From: Verrucomicrobiota bacterium | Lineage (GTDB): Bacteria > Verrucomicrobiota > Verrucomicrobiia > Limisphaerales > J093 | Assembly: GCA_016716505.1 (NCBI GenBank) | Contig: JADJWF010000011.1 | Location: 744,001 to 808,000 of the forward strand | Direction: 5' to 3' | Length of the DNA stretch: 64,000 nucleotides | Part shown: positions 51,900 through 61,843 of the stretch, piece by piece | How positions within the stretch are numbered: the stretch's first letter is position 1 | Layout of the letters: the number at the start of each line of letters is the position of its first letter | The notes under the pieces: generated by a model | What the model was told of the DNA's origin: nothing | The model's input: only the letters and a program-made list of their open reading frames with translations | Databases searched by the model: none | Program-made: the position numbers and the translations under genes

Positions 51900-52383
51900 C
51901 TACTTGGGAAGCGTCGCAGCATCCTCCTTCCGCGAACTGTTTGCTGCCGCAGCGGCCTTAGCCTGATCGCGCCGGCCAGCGGCGTAGGCTTCAAACACCT
52001 TCTTGATTTCATCGCGCACCCGGCGGAACACAGCCAACTTTTGCTCGTCTGTGCCTGTGGCGTGCGCCGGGTCGTCGAACGGCCAATGATGGCGGTTGAC
52101 CTGGCCGGGAAACACCGGGCAGGCCTGATCCGCGTTGCCGCAGACGGTGATGACGGTTTCCACGCGCGTCCAGGAACTCGTTCATGTGCTTGGAGCGATG
52201 GCCGGAAATATCAATCCCGATTTCCGCCATGACTTTGACGGCCAGCGGATGGACGTAACCCGCGGGATTCGAGCCGGCGCTCTGCACATCGAGAAAATCG
52301 CCCGCCGCAGCGCGCAGGATGCCTTCGGCCAGGTGGCTGCGGCACGAGTTGCCGGTGCAAAGGATCAGGACGGCGGGCTTCAT
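51900..52383 (-). pseudogene. arsC: Arsenate reductase ArsC (thioredoxin-linked), frameshifted
   Basis: Starts with MKPAVLILCTGNSCRSHLAE (the P-loop C-x5-R of low-molecular-weight phosphatase-type ArsC) and continues to SGHRSKHMNEFLDA. The next part, ETVITVCGNADQACPVFPGQ and DEQKLAVFRRVRDEIKKVF, is in another frame; the join is near 52160 and needs a one-base change. It could be a real lesion or a sequence error. It lies between acr3 and arsR1. Confidence 0.85.
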
Positions 52384-52503
52384 AAACTGGGGACGCACGG
52401 AATCTCCAACCTCGCAGGCCAGACGTCACAGTGGTGCTTCGGTGCGGGCCTCAGCGTTCGGATGTCGGTCTTCATTCGGATTTCGGATTTCGAGGTTCGG
52501 ATT

Positions 52504-53607
<1,104 letters not shown>

Positions 53608-53644
53608 GGAAAATGTCAAAGTTGAAATGGTTCGCTCATCAGCC

Positions 53645-54508
53645 TTAAACGGGTGGTTTCTGCGCGGTGATTTCCAGGCTCGTGATGAAATCACTCGGTT
53701 TTGTGCCCGGCGGCAGGTGGGCGAGGATCTCCCGGTAAAGCGGGTCCTGCCAATCGCTCATGCCGTCCACGTAGTCGGGGCGGGAATTGAGCCGGATGTC
53801 CACCAGCCCGGCCTCGCAGGCCATGCGCTCGGTTTCGCTGACCAGGACCGCGCCGGCGATGCAGCCCACCAGTGCCTGCACGCTCTGCACAATGGCCGCC
53901 GGCAGCGGCCGCAGCAGCGCCAAGTCCGCCACGGCGACCCGCCCGCCCGGCTTGAGCACGCGCGCGATTTCCCGCCACACCTGCGGCTTGTCCGGCGAGA
54001 GGTTGATGACGCAGTTGGAGATGACCACGTCCACCGAGTTGTCCGCCACGGGCAGGTGCTCGATTTCGCCCAGCCGAAACTCGACGTTGTCCAGCCCGGT
54101 CCGCTCGCGATATGTCGCAATGTTGTTTCGGGCGTTGGCCAGCATCTCTGCCGTCATGTCCACGCCGATGACACGGCCGGGCGGGCCGACCTTGCGGCTG
54201 GCGATGAAGAAGTCGAAGCCCGCGCCGCTGCCCAGATCGAGCACGACTTCGCCCGGCTGGAGCGCGGCGAGCGCGGTGGGATTTCCACAGGAGAGGCCCA
54301 GGTTGGCGCCCTCGGGCAGGGCCTCGAGTTCCCAGATGGTGTAGCCGAGTTCGGGAGCCAGCTTGTCGGGAGCTTGTAGCGCGGTGCCGCAGCAGGAGCC
54401 TCCCGGACCGCAGCAGCCGGTGGAGGTTGCCGTGGCGATCCTGGTGTAGCCCTCGCGCACGGTGGCACGGACGGACTCGCCCGTGGTGTCCGGAGAGAGT
54501 TTGTTCAT
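53645..54508 (-). CDS. arsM: Arsenite S-adenosylmethionine methyltransferase
   Basis: A 287-residue methyltransferase: SAM motif VVLDLGSGAGFDFFIASRKV, VIGVDMTAEML, and the ArsM-type ISNCVINLSPDKPQVWREIA with an active-site cysteine. Other cysteines are in the N-terminal GCCGPGGSCC and in SCGNPTALAAL. ArsM methylates arsenite stepwise to methyl and dimethyl species. It overlaps the second arsC (ATGA) and is followed by acr3. Confidence 0.95.
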   Translation of the reverse strand: MNKLSPDTTGESVRATVREGYTRIATATSTGCCGPGGSCCGTALQAPDKLAPELGYTIWELEALPEGANLGLSCGNPTALAALQPGEVVLDLGSGAGFDFFIASRKVGPPGRVIGVDMTAEMLANARNNIATYRERTGLDNVEFRLGEIEHLPVADNSVDVVISNCVINLSPDKPQVWREIARVLKPGGRVAVADLALLRPLPAAIVQSVQALVGCIAGAVLVSETERMACEAGLVDIRLNSRPDYVDGMSDWQDPLYREILAHLPPGTKPSDFITSLEITAQKPPV

Positions 54509-54968
54509 AATGGGTGGGTTTGGGTGGCGCCCGGCTTGGCCGTGGTCAGGCTCGCCAGCAGGGTTTCGACGAACTGCCGGATCGGCTCCCGCACGCGGCG
54601 ATAGACGGCCAGCTTCTCCTCGCCGTCGGGCAGGTGCCGGGTGAGCGTGGGCGGATCCTCGAAGCCGACATGCACACGCGGGTCTTGGTGGGAAAGACGG
54701 GGCAATGCTCGTCGGCGTGGCCGCAGACGGTGACGACGTAATCGAACTCGATAGGTCCCAAGTCGGCGGGGGGCTTCGAGAGCTGGCGCGAAATGTCCAC
54801 GCCGGCCTCAGCCATGACGCGGACGGCGTGGGGGTTCATGCCGTGCTTCTCGATGCCGGCGGAGAAGGCTTCGATCCGGTCGCCCTTGAGGTGGCGCGCC
54901 CAGCCTTCGGCCATGTGGCTGCGGCAGGAATTGCCCGTGCAGAGGAAGAGGACGTTCAGTTTCGGCAT
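54505..54968 (-). pseudogene. arsC: Second arsenate reductase ArsC, frameshifted
   Basis: MPKLNVLFLCTGNSCRSHMA, then AFSAGIEKHGMNPHAVRVMA and YVVTVCGHADEHCPVFPTKT, stay in frame, after which the sequence should read VHVGFEDPPTLTRHLPDGEE and KLAVYRRVREPIRQFVETLL but does so only in a neighbouring frame. One base appears missing near 54685 (a GTGGTG-type run may have lost G). The first frame stays open to 54546 and would yield a chimeric tail. It overlaps arsR2 by 13 bases and arsM by 4. Confidence 0.85.
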
Positions 54969-55321
54969 TGGCGTTTGCAGAGGTCGCTGGGATTGAGTTT
55001 GAGGATGTGGGCAAGGCGTTTGCGGTCCGCGAGGGCCTCTTCGGAGCGGGCGAGGGACTTGAACACCCAGTCAAGGGCCTCGCGGACGACCGCCGGCGAG
55101 TCGTTTCCCGCCAGCTTGAAAAAGATCCAGCGTCCATCCTTGCGGGAACTCAGCAGGCGGGCTTGTTGCAGCAGGGCGAGATGACGGGACACGGTGGACG
55201 GGGCGAGGCCGAGCAGTGCGGTGAGCTGACAGGCGCACAACTCGCCCTCGCGCAGTGCGAGCAACAGGCGCACGCGATTTCGGTCCGCCATCGCCCTCGC
55301 GATGTTGATGAACTCGCGCAT
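54956..55321 (-). CDS. arsR: ArsR/SmtB-family metalloregulator 2
   Basis: A 121-residue winged-helix repressor: FINIARAMADRNRVRLLLAL, REGELCACQLTALLGLAPST and RKDGRWIFFKLAG. The metal-site-like ELCACQL occupies the position of ELCVCDL in ArsR, and the C-terminus has CKRQC. ATG 55321 is chosen because the preceding in-frame codons are low-complexity leader. It is the first gene of arsR-arsC-arsM-acr3 and has its own operator-like repeat. Confidence 0.92.
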   Translation of the reverse strand: MREFINIARAMADRNRVRLLLALREGELCACQLTALLGLAPSTVSRHLALLQQARLLSSRKDGRWIFFKLAGNDSPAVVREALDWVFKSLARSEEALADRKRLAHILKLNPSDLCKRQCRN

Positions 55322-55334
55322 GGCAAAGTAACGA

Positions 55335-55356
55335 TATTTCGCCAAAAAACGAAATA
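55335..55356. promoter_or_regulatory. Candidate ArsR operator for arsR2
   Basis: TATTTCG and CGAAATA form a perfect 7-bp inverted repeat with an 8-base AT-rich spacer (CCAAAAAA), 13 bases upstream of the arsR2 start. The AT content stands out in this GC-rich context. The half-site matches that of the arsR1 operator. The rest of the 245-base gap up to 55566 shows nothing else. Confidence 0.65.
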
Positions 55357-55566
55357 CAAGGGTTCTCTTCCGATCGAAGAAGCGCGGGGCAAGCCGCGGA
55401 CAGATCCCACCCGACCCCAGGTCATGCGGAAATTCTTTGTCCGCGGCGACCATTGGTGCATCGTGGCTGGGGATAGAGACCGGCGGCCGCCATTCGGGCC
55501 GACCTGGCGGCCAGGGAGCCGGGGGCGGCTCCTGCGGGCCGGTCGGGCTCGGAAAGGAAAGAAGAT

Positions 55567-56343
55567 TCAGGAGGTGATCAGCCACTCACCTTCCACGCGT
55601 CGGGCCTTGACGGGCAGGTCGTAGGTGGCGCTGAGTTTTTCCGAGGTCAAAGTGTTTTCGATGGGGCCGGCGGCGACAATTTCGCCCGCGCGCATCAGAA
55701 TGAGCGCGTCGGCCATATCGGCGGCGAGCGCGGGATCGTGAGTGGTGCAGACCACGGTGATGCCGTCGGCCACCAGTTGGCGCAGCACATCGCGCACGCG
55801 GCGGCGGTTGGCGAGGTCAAGGTGGGAGGTGGGTTCATCCAGGAGAAGAATGGCGGGCTGCTGCGCCAGGGCGCGGGCGATCATAGCGAGTTGCCGTTCG
55901 CCGCCGCTCATGTGCGTGACCGGGCGTTCGCTCAGGCTGGTCAGACCCACGCGCGCGAGGGCGCGCCGGGCTTCGTCCACATCCCGACCGCCCGGCATCT
56001 CCAGCGGGCCAAGATAGGGGGCACGCCCGAGGAGGACGTATTCGAGCAGCGTGAACTCGAAGGGGATGAATTCGCTCTGCGGCACGAGGCCGAGCAGGCG
56101 ACTCCGTTCCCGGTGGCTGAAGCTGGCGAGCGAGCGGTCGTTGACGAGCAATGCGCCGGAGCGCGGCTTCAACCAACCGAGCAGCACATGCAGCAGGGTG
56201 GTCTTGCCGCCGCCGTTCGGACCAAGAATCGCCGTGAGCGCGCCCGTCGCAAGCGTGAGCGAGATCTCGCGCAACACCGGCATGTCCTCGAGGTAGCCGA
56301 AGGCGATTCGCTCAAGGCGCAGAATGGGCGGAGTGTTCTTCAT
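55567..56343 (-). CDS. ABC importer ATP-binding protein, FecE/BtuD type
   Basis: A 258-residue ATPase with Walker A ILGPNGGGKTTLLH, Q-loop LGLVPQSEFIP, signature MSGGERQLAMIARAL, Walker B ILLLDEPTSHLD and H-loop VVCTTHDPALAADMADALIL. These place it with FecCD/BtuCD-type importers. It is the last gene of the long molybdenum-related operon and overlaps the permease by ATGA. Confidence 0.94.
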   Translation of the reverse strand: MKNTPPILRLERIAFGYLEDMPVLREISLTLATGALTAILGPNGGGKTTLLHVLLGWLKPRSGALLVNDRSLASFSHRERSRLLGLVPQSEFIPFEFTLLEYVLLGRAPYLGPLEMPGGRDVDEARRALARVGLTSLSERPVTHMSGGERQLAMIARALAQQPAILLLDEPTSHLDLANRRRVRDVLRQLVADGITVVCTTHDPALAADMADALILMRAGEIVAAGPIENTLTSEKLSATYDLPVKARRVEGEWLITS

Positions 56344-57335
56344 TCGCGGGCTACTTTCGTTCCGCGCAGCAGGATGATGGCGAATCCGAGTGCGCCGATC
56401 AGCGAGGTGAGGATGCCGAGCGGAATTTCCCCCGCGGTCAGGGAGCGGGCCACATTATCGCAGCCCAAGGCAAAAATGCCGCCCAGCCATAGGGAGCCGG
56501 GCAGCGAACGGCGCGCGTCGGCCCCCAGCAAACGGCGGGCGATGTGCGGCACCAGCAGACCGATCCACCCCACGAGGCCCGCGACCGCCACGACGGAGGC
56601 GGTGGCGGCGACCGCAGCGATCACCAGCAGGGCGCGCTCGCGCCCCGCCGCGACGCCCAACGAAAACGCGGTGACTTCTTCCAACGCGAGAATCGAAATG
56701 CGCCAACGCATCAGGCCGATGATCATGAGGGCCGGAACCACAATCGGCACCATGCGTTGCACATCGGCCCAGGAGACGCCCCACAGCCCGCCCAGCAGCC
56801 AGAACGTCAACTCCGGCAGCTCGCGGCGCGGATCGGCCATGCTTTTCAACAGTCCGAGGCCCGACGAGAACAACGCCGACACCACGATGCCGGCCAGAAC
56901 CAGGCGCATGACCCACCCGCCGAATTTCAGGTGGCGGGCGAGGGTGTAGGACAGAGCCAGCCCGCTCAACGCAAAGGTGCCAGCACTCAGGGGCAGCAAG
57001 ACAACGGAACCCTGGAAAAGGAGCATGGACAGCGCCGCCCCAAACGCCGCGCCTTGCGACACCCCCAGCAGACCGGGTTCGACCAGCGGGTTGCGAAAGA
57101 GCATCTGCAGAACGGCCCCGCCCGCACCGAGCGTCATGCCCAGCAACACGGCGGTACAGATGCGGGGCAGACGTAGATTCGTCACCAGTTCCCAGGCCAT
57201 TTCGTCTTCCCAGAGCAGGCGCACGGACATGCCCGGCGGCCGGGGATAGCGGCCCAGCAGCAACGAAACGAGCACCAGCAGCAGCAGCAGCGCCGGCAAC
57301 AGCACGCCCGAAGCCAAAAGCGTCCGCCGGCTCAT
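56340..57335 (-). CDS. FecCD-type ABC importer permease
   Basis: A 331-residue type II importer permease with about nine to ten helices: LRLPRICTAVLLGMTLGAGG, LQMLFRNPLVEPGLLGVSQG, AVAGLVGWIGLLVPHIARRL and SLTAGEIPLGILTSLIGALG, all FecCD/BtuC hallmarks. ATG 57335 follows the stop of the binding-protein gene by 4 bases. It transports a metal chelate, cobalamin or an oxyanion such as molybdate; context favours the last. Confidence 0.93.
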   Translation of the reverse strand: MSRRTLLASGVLLPALLLLLVLVSLLLGRYPRPPGMSVRLLWEDEMAWELVTNLRLPRICTAVLLGMTLGAGGAVLQMLFRNPLVEPGLLGVSQGAAFGAALSMLLFQGSVVLLPLSAGTFALSGLALSYTLARHLKFGGWVMRLVLAGIVVSALFSSGLGLLKSMADPRRELPELTFWLLGGLWGVSWADVQRMVPIVVPALMIIGLMRWRISILALEEVTAFSLGVAAGRERALLVIAAVAATASVVAVAGLVGWIGLLVPHIARRLLGADARRSLPGSLWLGGIFALGCDNVARSLTAGEIPLGILTSLIGALGFAIILLRGTKVARE

Positions 57336-57339
57336 GCGC

Positions 57340-58428
57340 TCATTGCCAGTCCCCACGCAGACGCGGTTTGATCCGGGCGTCCACGTCGCTTTCGGTCAAG
57401 CCATACCACCGGTAGAAGGTCACGACTTCAGCCCACAAGTCCAGGTCGGCGAACCGCTCCGGATGCAGCCGCTTGGCAACCCACATCAGTCCCAGCGCCC
57501 AGCGGGGGTCCGGCTGGTCCCAGGTGACCAGGTCGCCGGGAAATGTCCATACCCTGCGGTTCCTCACCGCCTCCAGCTTCTGCCAGGTGCGGTCGGTGCG
57601 GATGAGGGACGCCGTCTCGGGGTCGCCCTCGCCGTAGTCCACGACCAGGAGAATCTCCGGGTTCCACACCGCCGCCTGTTCGAGGCTGATGACCGTCCAA
57701 CTGCTGCGCTGGGTGGCATCCCGCCAAACCGGCAGGCCACCGGCCATCTCGACCAGCCGGGTCTGCAGCCATTCCGCCGCCGGCACCCGGAAGGCGCGGG
57801 TGCCGGCGCGGGCCGACGTCTGGACCAACAGAACACGTGGCCGTTGCTCCGACGGCAGATCCGTCAGGCGCGCCGCGATCCGGGTTCGGCGTTCGCGGTA
57901 ATAGGACCTCAGGTCCGCGGCGCGCGGCGCGTCGCCCAGGATTTGCCCCAAGGTGAACAGTTCCCGCTCGTAGTGTTCCGGGGTCTCCAGATCGAATTGG
58001 AACGCCGGGAGGCCGATCTTCTCCAGGGCGTCGCCGAGTCGCGCCGAAGTACTCTTGAGCAGGACAAGATCCGGACGCAACGGCGCGAGTTGCTCCGGCC
58101 CTACCTCCCCGCCGAACAGCACGAGGTCGGGCGCCACACGTCCGGCGCTGACGAGGAACTCGAGGTTCTCCCCCCGCAATTGGCGGGCGTCCACGGCCGC
58201 CCGGAGACGCTCCCTCGCCCCCGGGAACAGTGCGGCTGTACCGACGATCATGAACGAACCGCGCCCGAGCACGGCGATGCGCGCGGGCGGTTCCCGCAAC
58301 CACAGTTCCCCCCCGTCGGTGTTGGTCAGCGTCAGACCCGGGGTTTGCGCCAGAACCGTGCCAGCCCCGACCAGCAGCGCCGCCAGCGCGACCCGCAGGG
58401 CGTGGTGCCTATCTTCCCGGGTGATCAT
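57340..58428 (-). CDS. Periplasmic substrate-binding protein of a FecCD-type importer
   Basis: A 362-residue protein with a signal peptide (VALAALLVGAGTVLAQ). Core motifs RIAVLGRGSFMIVGTAALFP, LRPDLVLLKSTSARLGDALE and DPRWALGLMWVAKRLHPERF fit class III (helical-backbone) binding proteins. ATG 58428 has GGAAAGG at good spacing, better than the ATG two codons earlier. Substrate is not readable; relatives include BtuF, FepB and MolA. Confidence 0.88.
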   Translation of the reverse strand: MITREDRHHALRVALAALLVGAGTVLAQTPGLTLTNTDGGELWLREPPARIAVLGRGSFMIVGTAALFPGARERLRAAVDARQLRGENLEFLVSAGRVAPDLVLFGGEVGPEQLAPLRPDLVLLKSTSARLGDALEKIGLPAFQFDLETPEHYERELFTLGQILGDAPRAADLRSYYRERRTRIAARLTDLPSEQRPRVLLVQTSARAGTRAFRVPAAEWLQTRLVEMAGGLPVWRDATQRSSWTVISLEQAAVWNPEILLVVDYGEGDPETASLIRTDRTWQKLEAVRNRRVWTFPGDLVTWDQPDPRWALGLMWVAKRLHPERFADLDLWAEVVTFYRWYGLTESDVDARIKPRLRGDWQ

Positions 58429-58951
58429 TGCCATCCTTTCCTTCGGAAACCCTGACCGTCTCGATCTCGAACCCACCGAGCCGCGCCACTTGATCGCGGA
58501 GCACGGCTAGCAGCGCGGGGCGCACGGCCAGAATCGCCTGCGTGAACGCGCGCTCACGCAACACCGACCACACGGAAGTCCAGCCCCGATTCGCCTGCAA
58601 CTCCATCGGCCCCAGTTCATCCACCACCAGCGTGTGACACCGCCCGGTTTCCTGCAAACGTGCGTCCGCCCAGGTCAGCACGGCTTCATCAAACTCCCAT
58701 GAACGGCTCGGGCCTGCGCCAGCCTCTGGGCGGCGGGTGGCTAGCAGACGCTCCTCGCCCGAGCGGAGGTCCCGCACGCGGATGGCAACTTTCCGGCCGG
58801 CCTCGAAGACGCCGGGCGAGAGCAGTCCCCTCACCTCGTGCCCCGCCGCGCGGAGGTCGGCAACCGCGCGCTCGCACCAGCGGGTTTTGCCCGCGTCTCT
58901 TGCTCCGGTCACAAGCCGGAGGCGCGGCCGGGACTGGAGATCGCCCGTCAT
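58409..58951 (-). CDS. THEP1-like nucleoside-triphosphatase (DUF265)
   Basis: A 180-residue P-loop NTPase: Walker A LVTGARDAGKTRWCERAVAD, AGHEVRGLLSPGVFEAG, and Walker B HTLVVDELGPMELQANRGW. These are the signatures of the THEP1 family of NTPases. Its biological role is unknown in general. It overlaps the binding protein start by 20 bases and the DNRLRE gene by ATGA. In some bacteria THEP1 lies near molybdenum-cofactor genes, as here. Confidence 0.88.
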   Translation of the reverse strand: MTGDLQSRPRLRLVTGARDAGKTRWCERAVADLRAAGHEVRGLLSPGVFEAGRKVAIRVRDLRSGEERLLATRRPEAGAGPSRSWEFDEAVLTWADARLQETGRCHTLVVDELGPMELQANRGWTSVWSVLRERAFTQAILAVRPALLAVLRDQVARLGGFEIETVRVSEGKDGNDHPGR

Positions 58952-59886
58952 GGCATGACGACCACGCGATAGAAGACATTGGTCCCGGCCCCGAAAACGG
59001 CTTCCATCCAGTTGGTTTCCGTGCCTGTCACCAAAAGCGTGACAACTTCCGCCCAGTTCGTTGGCGAAGCCAGGTCGAAGCTCCGTTCGATCCGGTGGGG
59101 CAGGGATGGAGTGGCGTGGATAATGTCCAGGCGGAATGCCGTGGGGCTGGATCGGACGAGGTTGAGGACCGGCCCGCGCAGGGTCAGGGAAACTCGCGGC
59201 CGGTATTCCGGCGGATTGGACGCGCTTTCCGAAGACGTGAACGGCGCACGATCCGAGCCGCTTGCCGGAGGACGGTTTTCCCCGTCCATGATCAGAACGG
59301 CTCCGTAGTTCAACAGGTTCGACCGGGTCAACGCATGGGTGAGCAGGCCGGTAATGTCCCAACTGAAGAACCGGTCGTTCAGGTCCGGGTCCAAAACCGG
59401 CTCCTTCACGGCCACCACGTAATGGTCCGCGTCGAAATCGCCGCCCGGCGTCGTCCACTGGTTGGTCCCGTCGCGGGTCAGCCACGTCGCGCCCGTGGCC
59501 GTGGCTCCGGAACCTCCTGTGCCCTCGACGAACGAAGTCGTCAACGGATACAGGCGGATGTCGCGGTCCCGGGTGTTGTCTTGGAAGACGTAGAAATAGA
59601 CCTTGGCCTGCTGGATGGCGGTGGGTGGATACGCGGCCACAGCAGCCGGGAGGGCAAACAGCCCGCGCGTCACCGAGGTGTCGCTGTTCACCAGCACGCG
59701 CACGCTGCCGTTGAGACCGAAGTTCGATTGCTGAGCCGCCCCCCGGCTGTCCAGGTAGGAGTCCTGCGTAATGGGGAAGCTCACTTCCGTGGCCCGCACC
59801 GGCAGGGTGCCAGCCAGGAGAACAGCCGCCAGCCACCTCGGCCGGGCGCGTAGGAAGCTGATCACGGGCAGGGATTGGCATTTCAT
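58948..59886 (-). CDS. Exported DNRLRE-domain-like protein
   Basis: A 312-residue protein with a signal peptide (WLAAVLLAGTLPVRATE). The body matches the DNRLRE/disaggregatase-related beta-sandwich: VSFPITQDSYLDSRGAAQQ, RVLVNSDTSVTRGLFAL, AKVYFYVFQDNTRDRDIRLY and FFSWDITGLLTHALTRSNLL. A C-terminal segment resembles the secreted-protein repeats of Verrucomicrobiota (FRLDIIHATPSLPHRIERSF). Why a surface-type protein sits in a molybdenum operon is unclear. Confidence 0.82.
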   Translation of the reverse strand: MKCQSLPVISFLRARPRWLAAVLLAGTLPVRATEVSFPITQDSYLDSRGAAQQSNFGLNGSVRVLVNSDTSVTRGLFALPAAVAAYPPTAIQQAKVYFYVFQDNTRDRDIRLYPLTTSFVEGTGGSGATATGATWLTRDGTNQWTTPGGDFDADHYVVAVKEPVLDPDLNDRFFSWDITGLLTHALTRSNLLNYGAVLIMDGENRPPASGSDRAPFTSSESASNPPEYRPRVSLTLRGPVLNLVRSSPTAFRLDIIHATPSLPHRIERSFDLASPTNWAEVVTLLVTGTETNWMEAVFGAGTNVFYRVVVMP

Positions 59887-59922
59887 GTTGGATCGCGAGG
59901 GTTCTGTTAGGATGGAGTGTTG

Positions 59923-60801
59923 TTAGTAAGGGTAGGGAAACCAGGTGAAATCGCCCCGCCGGGGGATGCGCGGATTGGGGCGGGACTGGTCCCACAGGTC
60001 GTTGCGCCAGCGGACATGGCCGTCAAGATGCAGCACGTTGCCGCCCAGCCCGTCCCGCCGCCGGGCATGACGCTCGGCAGCCGCCCGCGCATCCTCGGCG
60101 GATTGATAACCAGCCAGGCGAAACGAGCCTGCCTGTCCGTAGCCCTGACGGGGATCGAGCGTCTGCTCGAAGAGCAAGATGGTCTGTGACGGGGCGGCGG
60201 CCCGCGTGAGCTTCAGGAAACTCGGCTGTAATTCCGCCCCCCAAGGCAGGCCGTAGAGAAAATCGTGGGCGAGGAACGAATTCATCGCATAGCTGTGATA
60301 GCCCTCCACGGACGGACGATAATCATATTCGGGGTCGGCCAGCGGGCGGGCCGTGGGACAATGCCAGATGCCACTCGCCGGCTTTTGTCCTTCCGGAAAA
60401 TCGCGCCAGGCCCGCCCTCCCAAGTAAGGCGGCAACACGTCCACCCAGCCGTGGTCATGCTCGGGAAAGGTGGGCGAACCAAATGCGCCCCGGTCGCGCC
60501 GCCGATCATCCGGGTGCGGCAGAAAGTCGTCGTTGTCGCTCGCATACAACAGTGCCGCCAGCCCCCACTGGCGCAGATGGCCGAGGCACTGCGTCGCCCG
60601 GGCCTGGTCCTTCGCCCTGCTCAACGTCGGCAGCAGCACCCCGGCCAGCACGGCGAGAATGACGATCACCACCAGCAGTTCAATCAGCGTGAAGCCGTCG
60701 CACGCGCCTCCTCCCGGGTCGGGAAATCTGCCCCGTCCGTTATCCTCGCCGGAGGATAACGCCCCGCCAGCACCATCCCTTCCTGTCCGGTTGCGCCTCA
60801 T
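59923..60801 (-). CDS. Type II secretion-type pseudopilin (H...DG family)
   Basis: A 292-residue protein with a pilin-type N-terminus after a ~35-residue leader: CDGFTLIELLVVIVILAVL with the prepilin cleavage after Gly and methylated Phe. The C-terminal LGGNVLHLDGHVRWRNDLW is the H...DG motif of the large Planctomycetota/Verrucomicrobiota pilin-like family (DUF1559-like). Its stop is 37 bases before the DNRLRE gene, and its start overlaps the ModE-like gene by 4 bases. Confidence 0.88.
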   Translation of the reverse strand: MRRNRTGRDGAGGALSSGEDNGRGRFPDPGGGACDGFTLIELLVVIVILAVLAGVLLPTLSRAKDQARATQCLGHLRQWGLAALLYASDNDDFLPHPDDRRRDRGAFGSPTFPEHDHGWVDVLPPYLGGRAWRDFPEGQKPASGIWHCPTARPLADPEYDYRPSVEGYHSYAMNSFLAHDFLYGLPWGAELQPSFLKLTRAAAPSQTILLFEQTLDPRQGYGQAGSFRLAGYQSAEDARAAAERHARRRDGLGGNVLHLDGHVRWRNDLWDQSRPNPRIPRRGDFTWFPYPY

Positions 60802-61187
60802 GGATTTTCCCTTGATCCGAGTGTCGGCCGAAGCAGTCGCAGCACCTGCTGTCGAGTGCGCTCGGTGCTGGCTTGCGCCTCTGCCTCCAGTTGCCGATAA
60901 AGCGCCAGCACCCGGCGCCCGGTCTCCGTCAACCCGGTACCGCCGCCAACCGCCCCGCCACGCTTCGAAGCGACCAACGGTGATGCGAAGCGGTGATTCA
61001 GGGCTTGGACGTGCAGCCAGGCCCGGTTGTAGGACATGCTCATCTGACGTGCCGCGCCGGCGATGGAGCCGGTGGCGCCGATGCGGGCGAGTAATTCCAC
61101 CTTGCCCGGTCCCAGTTCGAATGGCTCGCCGAGATGCAGGCGCAACCCGGAGCGGGCTTTCGGTAACGATTCTCGTCGAGCCTTCAT
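60798..61187 (-). CDS. ModE-like molybdenum-responsive transcription regulator
   Basis: A 129-residue protein consisting of the ModE N-terminal winged helix-turn-helix: LLARIGATGSIAGAARQMSM, SYNRAWLHVQALNHRFASPL and GLTETGRRVLALYRQLEAEA. The molybdate-binding Mop/TOBE domain is absent, as in short ModE proteins of many bacteria. It would control molybdate uptake and cofactor genes. It overlaps mobA (ATGA). Confidence 0.9.
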   Translation of the reverse strand: MKARRESLPKARSGLRLHLGEPFELGPGKVELLARIGATGSIAGAARQMSMSYNRAWLHVQALNHRFASPLVASKRGGAVGGGTGLTETGRRVLALYRQLEAEAQASTERTRQQVLRLLRPTLGSRENP

Positions 61188-61843
61188 GGTTGCAACCGGG
61201 ACACAATCGTTCGGGCCATTATGCGGGACACAGGCGCTTTGGTGTTCCGTCTCGGGGTATGCGGGGGAAGCGTCGTCGGCGCCGCCAAATCATCAGGCGA
61301 GTTCCAGTTGGCGAAGGACGCCCATTCTACCTCCGGAACGTCTCGCACAATGAGCAAACCAGCCTGCTGGCAGAGCTCGGCGAAGCCAGACGCGGCGCGC
61401 AACTGCCTCCGGAGCAGATCGAGTGCGAGGGGCGTGGCCGCTTTGGGATAAATGGCCGCCAACGGCTCGAGCCGTCGGCCGATCCGGGGCACAACGCCCC
61501 TGGCTTCTCGACAGTGCCCCGCCAAATCGCGCAGCGTTGCGCTCGTCATCGCTGGCATGTCCACCGCCAGCACCAAGACCAGCGGAGCCGTGGCCGCCTC
61601 CAATCCGGCGGCGATGCCCGCCAGCGGACCGGCGTCAGGAAACGCATCGCGTAGCACCGGACAAGCCAGCGCACTGTAATCCGTGTCACCCCGACCTGAG
61701 ATGAAAAGCTCGACCGGGCCAAGTTCATTCACCACCGCAATCTGCCTTGCCAGCAGCGGCTGGCCGTCGAGCGGCAGCCAGGCTTTGTCGCGCCCCATGC
61801 GGCTGGATTTGCCTCCGGCCAGGATGACGGCACTGAACTTCAT
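61184..61843 (-). CDS. mobA: Molybdenum cofactor guanylyltransferase MobA
   Basis: A 219-residue nucleotidyltransferase with VILAGGKSSRMGRDKAWLPL, VLRDAFPDAGPLAGIAAGLE and LVLAVDMPAMTSATLRDLAG. These are the MobA signatures for attaching GMP to molybdopterin, as needed by DMSO-reductase-family enzymes. The C-terminal ~30 residues are variable. It overlaps both neighbours by ATGA. Confidence 0.95.
   Translation of the reverse strand: MKFSAVILAGGKSSRMGRDKAWLPLDGQPLLARQIAVVNELGPVELFISGRGDTDYSALACPVLRDAFPDAGPLAGIAAGLEAATAPLVLVLAVDMPAMTSATLRDLAGHCREARGVVPRIGRRLEPLAAIYPKAATPLALDLLRRQLRAASGFAELCQQAGLLIVRDVPEVEWASFANWNSPDDLAAPTTLPPHTPRRNTKAPVSRIMARTIVSRLQP

Noticed and set aside
58690..58735. Possible family A fragment (GCGCCAGCCTCTGGGCGG)
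   Set aside because: Only one half-hairpin-like stretch inside the NTPase gene; stem not intact, probably chance.
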